Both the position numbers and the translations under genes were made by a program. Shown here piece by piece: positions 60,135 to 64,000 of a stretch of 64,000 nt of DNA. The DNA comes from JAFGNB01 sp050304135. GTDB taxonomy: Bacteria > Fibrobacterota > Chitinivibrionia > Chitinivibrionales > Chitinispirillaceae. Every line of letters starts with the position of its first letter. The first letter of the stretch is position 1. The DNA lies in the NCBI GenBank assembly GCA_050304135.1, contig JBNLDC010000035.1, positions 6,849 through 70,848 of the forward strand, read 5' to 3'. Under the pieces are notes generated by a model. It was not told where the DNA came from, did not search any database, and worked only from the letters and a program-made list of their open reading frames with translations.

Positions 60135-60346
60135 GTTCCTGGAATACTCCTGTTTCTTTTGATGTTCAGGGAAAATAACACACTACACGTATCAGGGCTA
60201 CCTTCCGGTCGAACAAACAGTCAGAAAAAGAAAATGCTGCAGCGCGTTTTGATCTGACCGTTCTTGCCCAACTTCAAATGATACAGTATTTTGTACCAAT
60301 CAAACGCTATTCCTCAAACAGCACTGTGCCCCGGAAAGGCTCCCCC

Positions 60347-62725
60347 GTGACCTCCCCCAACCTCACCACCACCGGTCTTCTCAACACCGTTACCGTACTC
60401 GAAATCGGCAGTTCCGACATACTCCACGTTGCCGGAATGCTTCTTGCCGATCAGGGTGCAACAGTAATCAGAATTGAATATTCCGATGTTCCGGACAGCT
60501 CCCCGGCGTACCACAGCGTTACCGACCGCTCCAAACAGGTATTCACCCTCTCCGGTAACGATCCTGAGGCAACTACTACGCTGCATACACTGTTAACCGG
60601 TGCGAGTATCATTATTGATGATCTGGACAGTAAACTTGCATCGACCCTCGGTGTTACCCCGAATCTGCTTGCCGCGAAGAACCGGTGTATACTCCAGCCT
60701 TCGCTGCGGCCCGACAGGCCGGAATACTGGAACGATACCACCGTGGCAGCCATGGCGGGAATTTACGAGGACGGACTGAGTATCGGCGCACCTCCACGGT
60801 ACAACGGTGTGGAGATCACCGCAACAATAGGAGCGCTCTATACCGTCAACGCGGCGGCAGAACTGCTTCTCGGCAGTCAGCGTTTCGGGACCGTGGACAC
60901 GATCAGAATTCCTCTTGACCGTATACTCCTTTTCGCACAGCAGCTCACCATCATTATCAGGTCAAAGCCCCCTGTCAGCTGGGAACCGTTCCGGATGATC
61001 GCGTCCCCCTTTATGGGCACGTGGAAAGCTGCCGGGGAAAGTTTTATCTATCTGCACGTCGGCATGCCGCGCCACCTGCGATCGTTCCTGTTCTTTCTTG
61101 ACAAAATCGGCTACGGTGCCGAAAAAGCCGCTATCAGAAAAGCACTGCATCCCGATACGCGGCGTGATCCGATGACCCTCAACAATGTCCGCGAGGGAAA
61201 GGTAATCACAGGAATCTTTCAGAAACTGTTTCTTCAGAAACCCGCCGATGAATGGGAGGAACTGCTCGGTAACGCGGGTTTCTGCTGCACTAAAATTCGC
61301 AGTTTCGATGAATGGTGCCGTCATCCGCAGGTCACCTTGACTCACCAGATACTCGGGAGCACCAACTCCGACGGATCGCCCCTGCCCCTGCCGGGTGCAC
61401 TTTTCAGTTCCCTGCGCCATCCGGATGCCACCGTTGCCCCTCCGCCGGCAGAGCGAAACTATTCAGCAACCGGAAAAAACCGCGATTCCGTTCCGGACGT
61501 TCCTCCGTCAATCGGCCAAAACACCTCCCTTCCGTTGCAGGGCATCCGGGTGCTGGACCTCGGACGCGTTATCGCCGGTCCGTACTGCGGCAGACTCCTG
61601 GCCGAGGCGGGAGCCGAGGTACTTCACGTTTCCCTCCGCAACAACCATCTCAACTGGGAGGAGCCATTCGGTATTATTTACAATACCGGCAAAACCTCGG
61701 TGACTCTTGACTTCAACAATCCGGAAGGAAAAGAGGCTTTCAGAAAACTGTTCGCCTGGTTCAATCCGGATGTGGTCGTCCACAATTTCATGGATGACGC
61801 GGCAAGGAAAATCGGGTGTGATTATGCCGGGTGTAAGGCACTCAAGGATGATGTGATCGTGGTCGACTTTGCAGGATACAGTCGTGGCGGTCCGTGGGAG
61901 AATTTTCCCGGGTTCGAGCAGAATGTTCAGGCCGCAAGCGGCATCCTCGCAACGTTCAGCAGCGGAAGTGCCCCGCGCATTCTTCCCGTTCCGGTCAATG
62001 ATCTGAGCGCCGGACTCATTGGAGCGTTCGGTGTACTACTCTCACTGCTCCACAGAACAACGAGCGGAGAGGGAAACCGGATCACCTCATATATCAACTT
62101 CCCCTCCATTCTGGTGCATCTTCATTCACTGAGCCGGCGGATCAAAGAGGAACGTGCCGCAACCATCAACCGGTATTTCAAAGCCTCCGACGGCTACTTC
62201 CTGCTCTCCGCAAGCCGAAGCAGTCTTGATAAATTTTTTACGGTACCCGAAATAGCCGCACTCACGGGAAACCCGACTACAATCAACGAGAATGATCTTG
62301 AAGGAGTGTTCAAAAAAAGACGCGTTTCCTGGTGGTCGCACCAGGTGGAAGCCTTCGGACTGAAAAACGAGCTGCATATCGTTCCCCGGAGAAGCCTCTC
62401 ACAACTTCTGAAAAAGGAACTTTCAGCCGATGACTCGCTGTTTACCTCGGCTTATCATGAAGGCCTCGGTCAGGTGGTGTATTCACAACCGCCCCTGTTC
62501 TCCGAAAAAAGTCAGCTCCGGACGATATCCCCGGCACCCTATCCCGGCAGTGGTACCACCGTCACACTGGAAAAAATCGGTATTGATCCCAAACGTCATA
62601 CACCCGCCATACCACACGTTGCCGACAAACCGGTATCTCTCCCTGCACGGATATGGTGGATCATCAGACAGCTCAAATGGCTCTCGGTGGTCGCGTACCG
62701 CAACAGGTTTTTAAAGGGATTCTGA
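60347..62725 (+). CDS. Double-domain CaiB/BaiF-type (family III) CoA-transferase
   Basis: The 792-aa product has two CoA-transferase family III halves. The first, about 10-400, has VLEIGSSDILHVAGMLLADQGATVIRIE. The second, about 410-790, has GIRVLDLGRVIAGPYCGRLLAEAGAEVLHV. These enzymes move CoA between carboxylic acids. The catalytic Asp position aligns with D in YWNDTTVAAMAG in the N-half but is E in GFEQNVQAASG in the C-half, so only one site may be active. GTG 60347 has AAAGG seven bases upstream; the frame extends to ATG 60278 without a ribosome site. Double-length homologues occur in actinobacteria. The substrate is unknown. Confidence 0.8.
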   Translation: MTSPNLTTTGLLNTVTVLEIGSSDILHVAGMLLADQGATVIRIEYSDVPDSSPAYHSVTDRSKQVFTLSGNDPEATTTLHTLLTGASIIIDDLDSKLASTLGVTPNLLAAKNRCILQPSLRPDRPEYWNDTTVAAMAGIYEDGLSIGAPPRYNGVEITATIGALYTVNAAAELLLGSQRFGTVDTIRIPLDRILLFAQQLTIIIRSKPPVSWEPFRMIASPFMGTWKAAGESFIYLHVGMPRHLRSFLFFLDKIGYGAEKAAIRKALHPDTRRDPMTLNNVREGKVITGIFQKLFLQKPADEWEELLGNAGFCCTKIRSFDEWCRHPQVTLTHQILGSTNSDGSPLPLPGALFSSLRHPDATVAPPPAERNYSATGKNRDSVPDVPPSIGQNTSLPLQGIRVLDLGRVIAGPYCGRLLAEAGAEVLHVSLRNNHLNWEEPFGIIYNTGKTSVTLDFNNPEGKEAFRKLFAWFNPDVVVHNFMDDAARKIGCDYAGCKALKDDVIVVDFAGYSRGGPWENFPGFEQNVQAASGILATFSSGSAPRILPVPVNDLSAGLIGAFGVLLSLLHRTTSGEGNRITSYINFPSILVHLHSLSRRIKEERAATINRYFKASDGYFLLSASRSSLDKFFTVPEIAALTGNPTTINENDLEGVFKKRRVSWWSHQVEAFGLKNELHIVPRRSLSQLLKKELSADDSLFTSAYHEGLGQVVYSQPPLFSEKSQLRTISPAPYPGSGTTVTLEKIGIDPKRHTPAIPHVADKPVSLPARIWWIIRQLKWLSVVAYRNRFLKGF

Positions 62726-62792
62726 TTTCCGGATTACAACAGGACCGCCGCGCGGTTTAAATAAACCGTCCCGGAACAATCACCAAAACCAT

Positions 62793-63260
62793 TCAGGTCA
62801 GATAACGTAAGAGCGCCGGTGTGGAGAGCGGTTTTTCCAGAAGCGTACAGCCGTGATTCTGCAGGGAACGGGCCTGCTGACTGTTGCTGTCTCCGGTGGT
62901 TACAAACACATTAACCGACGCGGAAACCGTTTTCACAATAGTGAGCAGATTGACCCCGAGGTGATAATCCGACGGTGGATCAATATCAATGATAAGATGC
63001 CCGATGGCATGTTCCATAATAAAATCCACTGCGGTATCAACATCATCCATAAGGGCAGGTTCACATCGGCTCGAAAGTGAATGGAGCAGATTGATCATGA
63101 AGGGTGATTTTTTACCGAAAAGAACTACAGGTACTTTCGTATGACCATTTTCGGGAGACACACTGAGATTCGGCGCTGGTATGGAGGAATGAACTTTTTT
63201 TCTGCTTTTGTTCCGTTGCAGTTCTTCGAGGATTCTCTTCCGGTTGGCTTCAAAATTCAT
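62793..63260 (-). CDS. Response-regulator receiver-domain protein
   Basis: The 155-aa product has a basic N-terminal tail (about 40 residues) and a receiver-like domain: VVLFGKKSPFMINLL, the acceptor Asp region LIIDIDPPSD, VFVTTGDSN (Thr), and LLEKPLSTPALLRYL (Lys). There is no output domain, so it acts by protein contact or as part of a phosphorelay. No histidine kinase is adjacent; a GAF-domain protein on the same strand lies just upstream but is cut by the window. Confidence 0.75.
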   Translation of the reverse strand: MNFEANRKRILEELQRNKSRKKVHSSIPAPNLSVSPENGHTKVPVVLFGKKSPFMINLLHSLSSRCEPALMDDVDTAVDFIMEHAIGHLIIDIDPPSDYHLGVNLLTIVKTVSASVNVFVTTGDSNSQQARSLQNHGCTLLEKPLSTPALLRYLT

Positions 63261-63384
63261 AGATCAATTATAAAGGTAAATCCGGGGGAATGCAAGAGAG
63301 ATATTTCCGAAAAGTGCAGCGATCAACGGAAGTTCCTCACCACCTCCACCACCGGCACCACTTTCAGCAACCGTACTTCCTTAA

Positions 63385-63597
63385 AAGCCCCGTCTGCTGT
63401 ACACTGGGTTTAGTGTCGATAATTCTGTACGGATTGAGGCGCGAGATGAAGCTGTAATGCAGCGTCTTGGCGAGTATATCTCACGGTACCCGTTTTCACC
63501 TGCACGAACGGTCAGTCTTGCCGATAATGGTAAGATCCACTACCGGGCATCAAAGCCCACTTGCATACCCTTTCCGAAAGCAGGTTTTTTCAGGTAA
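63385..63597 (+). pseudogene. Relic of an IS91-like (Y2) transposase
   Basis: The open stretch reads GFSVDNSVRIEARDEAVMQR then LGEYISRYPFSPARTVSLAD and NGKIHYRASK. This is the C-terminal region of IS91/IS801-type transposases, where relatives have GFSxHAxxRI...DRxxLERLCRYixRxPlaxeRL...GxVxYxxK. Only about 70 codons survive, without start codon or catalytic tyrosines; a stop precedes and follows. It is a decayed insertion. The rest of the 63261-63667 gap holds nothing I can identify. Confidence 0.7.
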
Positions 63598-63667
63598 TAT
63601 CCGGCCAACCAGTAAGGGATAGTGCTGAAAAATCTACTCGGTCCCTAAAAAAGAAAATACCTATCAG

Positions 63668-64000
63668 TTACTTTATGAACGCATCCTTCTGCATAGCGGA
63701 AAATGCAGCTGAAATTGATTTCAGATACGCATCAAACTGGTTCTTGACATCATCCGTGTAATCGGATGCTCTGTTTCCAACGCCGATGATACCGACTATT
63801 TTCGTCCCGTCCAAAACAACACCGTTCATGTGTCGTATGATGGCCACATGTCCCTCAGGATAACCGTGCTTTGACGGACGCATTTCCGTTGCGTAGTCAT
63901 TGGTAACGATGACCTTCTTTTCACGCATTGCATCGCCCCAGAGACCCATTTTTGAAATATTGTAGTCGATGGTTTTTTCGGCAATATTACACCCTGACAT
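63668..64000 (-). CDS. GAF-domain protein, C-terminal part (cut by window end)
   Basis: The visible 110 residues carry the end of a GAF domain: VIVTNDYATEMRPSKHGYPEGHVAIIRHMNGVV then KIVGIIGVGNRASDYTDDVKNQF. This is the GAF type that follows sensory modules and ends KxxYT/DYT. The frame is still open at the window edge, so the N-terminus and any kinase, GGDEF or other domain lie outside. The ATG at the edge need not be the true start. Confidence 0.75.
   Translation of the reverse strand: MSGCNIAEKTIDYNISKMGLWGDAMREKKVIVTNDYATEMRPSKHGYPEGHVAIIRHMNGVVLDGTKIVGIIGVGNRASDYTDDVKNQFDAYLKSISAAFSAMQKDAFIK

Noticed and set aside
1..64000. CRISPR array, rRNA operon or prophage
   Set aside because: I found no regularly spaced short repeats, no rRNA sequence and no phage structural genes in the window.

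Overview
This window looks like chromosomal DNA from a flagellated, Gram-negative, polysaccharide-degrading bacterium, most likely of the phylum Fibrobacterota (a motile, Chitinivibrionia-like lineage). The main pointers are a very large lipoprotein resembling the Fibrobacter paralogous family TIGR02171, several secreted proteins ending in type IX-secretion-like sorting tails, a PorV/PorQ-like barrel, a cysteine-rich linker in the pectin lyase that I associate with Fibrobacter, an MglA-type GTPase, and a flagellar late operon. The placement is an inference from protein families; there is no rRNA in the window.

Layout. 0.4-5 kb: a radical SAM/SPASM enzyme translationally coupled to a secreted protein with YG...P repeats (rSAM/lipoprotein-type system), an outer-membrane-like protein and a coiled-coil protein. 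5.5-10.5 kb: GTP-type PEP carboxykinase and a secreted rhamnogalacturonan lyase. 10.7-17.5 kb: small membrane protein, tRNA-His, nucleoside transporter, UvrD/Rep helicase, MglA. 17.5-31.7 kb: mostly secreted or lipoprotein genes (DUF362, alpha/beta hydrolase with a coupled 57-aa gene, SASA esterase, TIGR02171-like lipoprotein, beta-helix protein) and pdxA. 31.8-38.3 kb: flagellar block on the minus strand, flgJ-like/flgN/flgK/flgL, then flagellin, fliW and csrA, with two sigma-54 promoters and a GGA-rich flagellin leader that suggests CsrA/FliW control. 38.6-43.4 kb: a propeller-like protein and a 1167-aa OmpA/HEIGH metallopeptidase-like protein. 43.5-47.6 kb: a 196-bp MITE-like element, aroD, an SPL-like radical SAM protein, a DUF1573 gene read through an in-frame TGA, and another radical SAM protein. 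47.7-58.6 kb: OmpA/TSP3 protein, a giant cadherin-like repeat protein and a three-part barrel/nucleotidase-like/TolB-like fusion. 58.6-64 kb: smr and tgt, a double CoA-transferase, a receiver protein, an IS91-like transposase relic and the end of a GAF-domain protein.

The most notable observations are: (1) the DUF1573 gene at 45800-46549, where TGA sits exactly at the first Cys of the family CGC motif, the frame stays open for 179 more codons and a bacterial-SECIS-like hairpin follows, so it is probably a selenoprotein; (2) the radical SAM enzyme plus YG-repeat substrate candidate at 367-2288; (3) the three-domain fusion at 55627-58563; (4) the OmpA-HEIGH protein; (5) sigma-54 plus CsrA-type signals in front of flagellin; and (6) two MITE-like elements.
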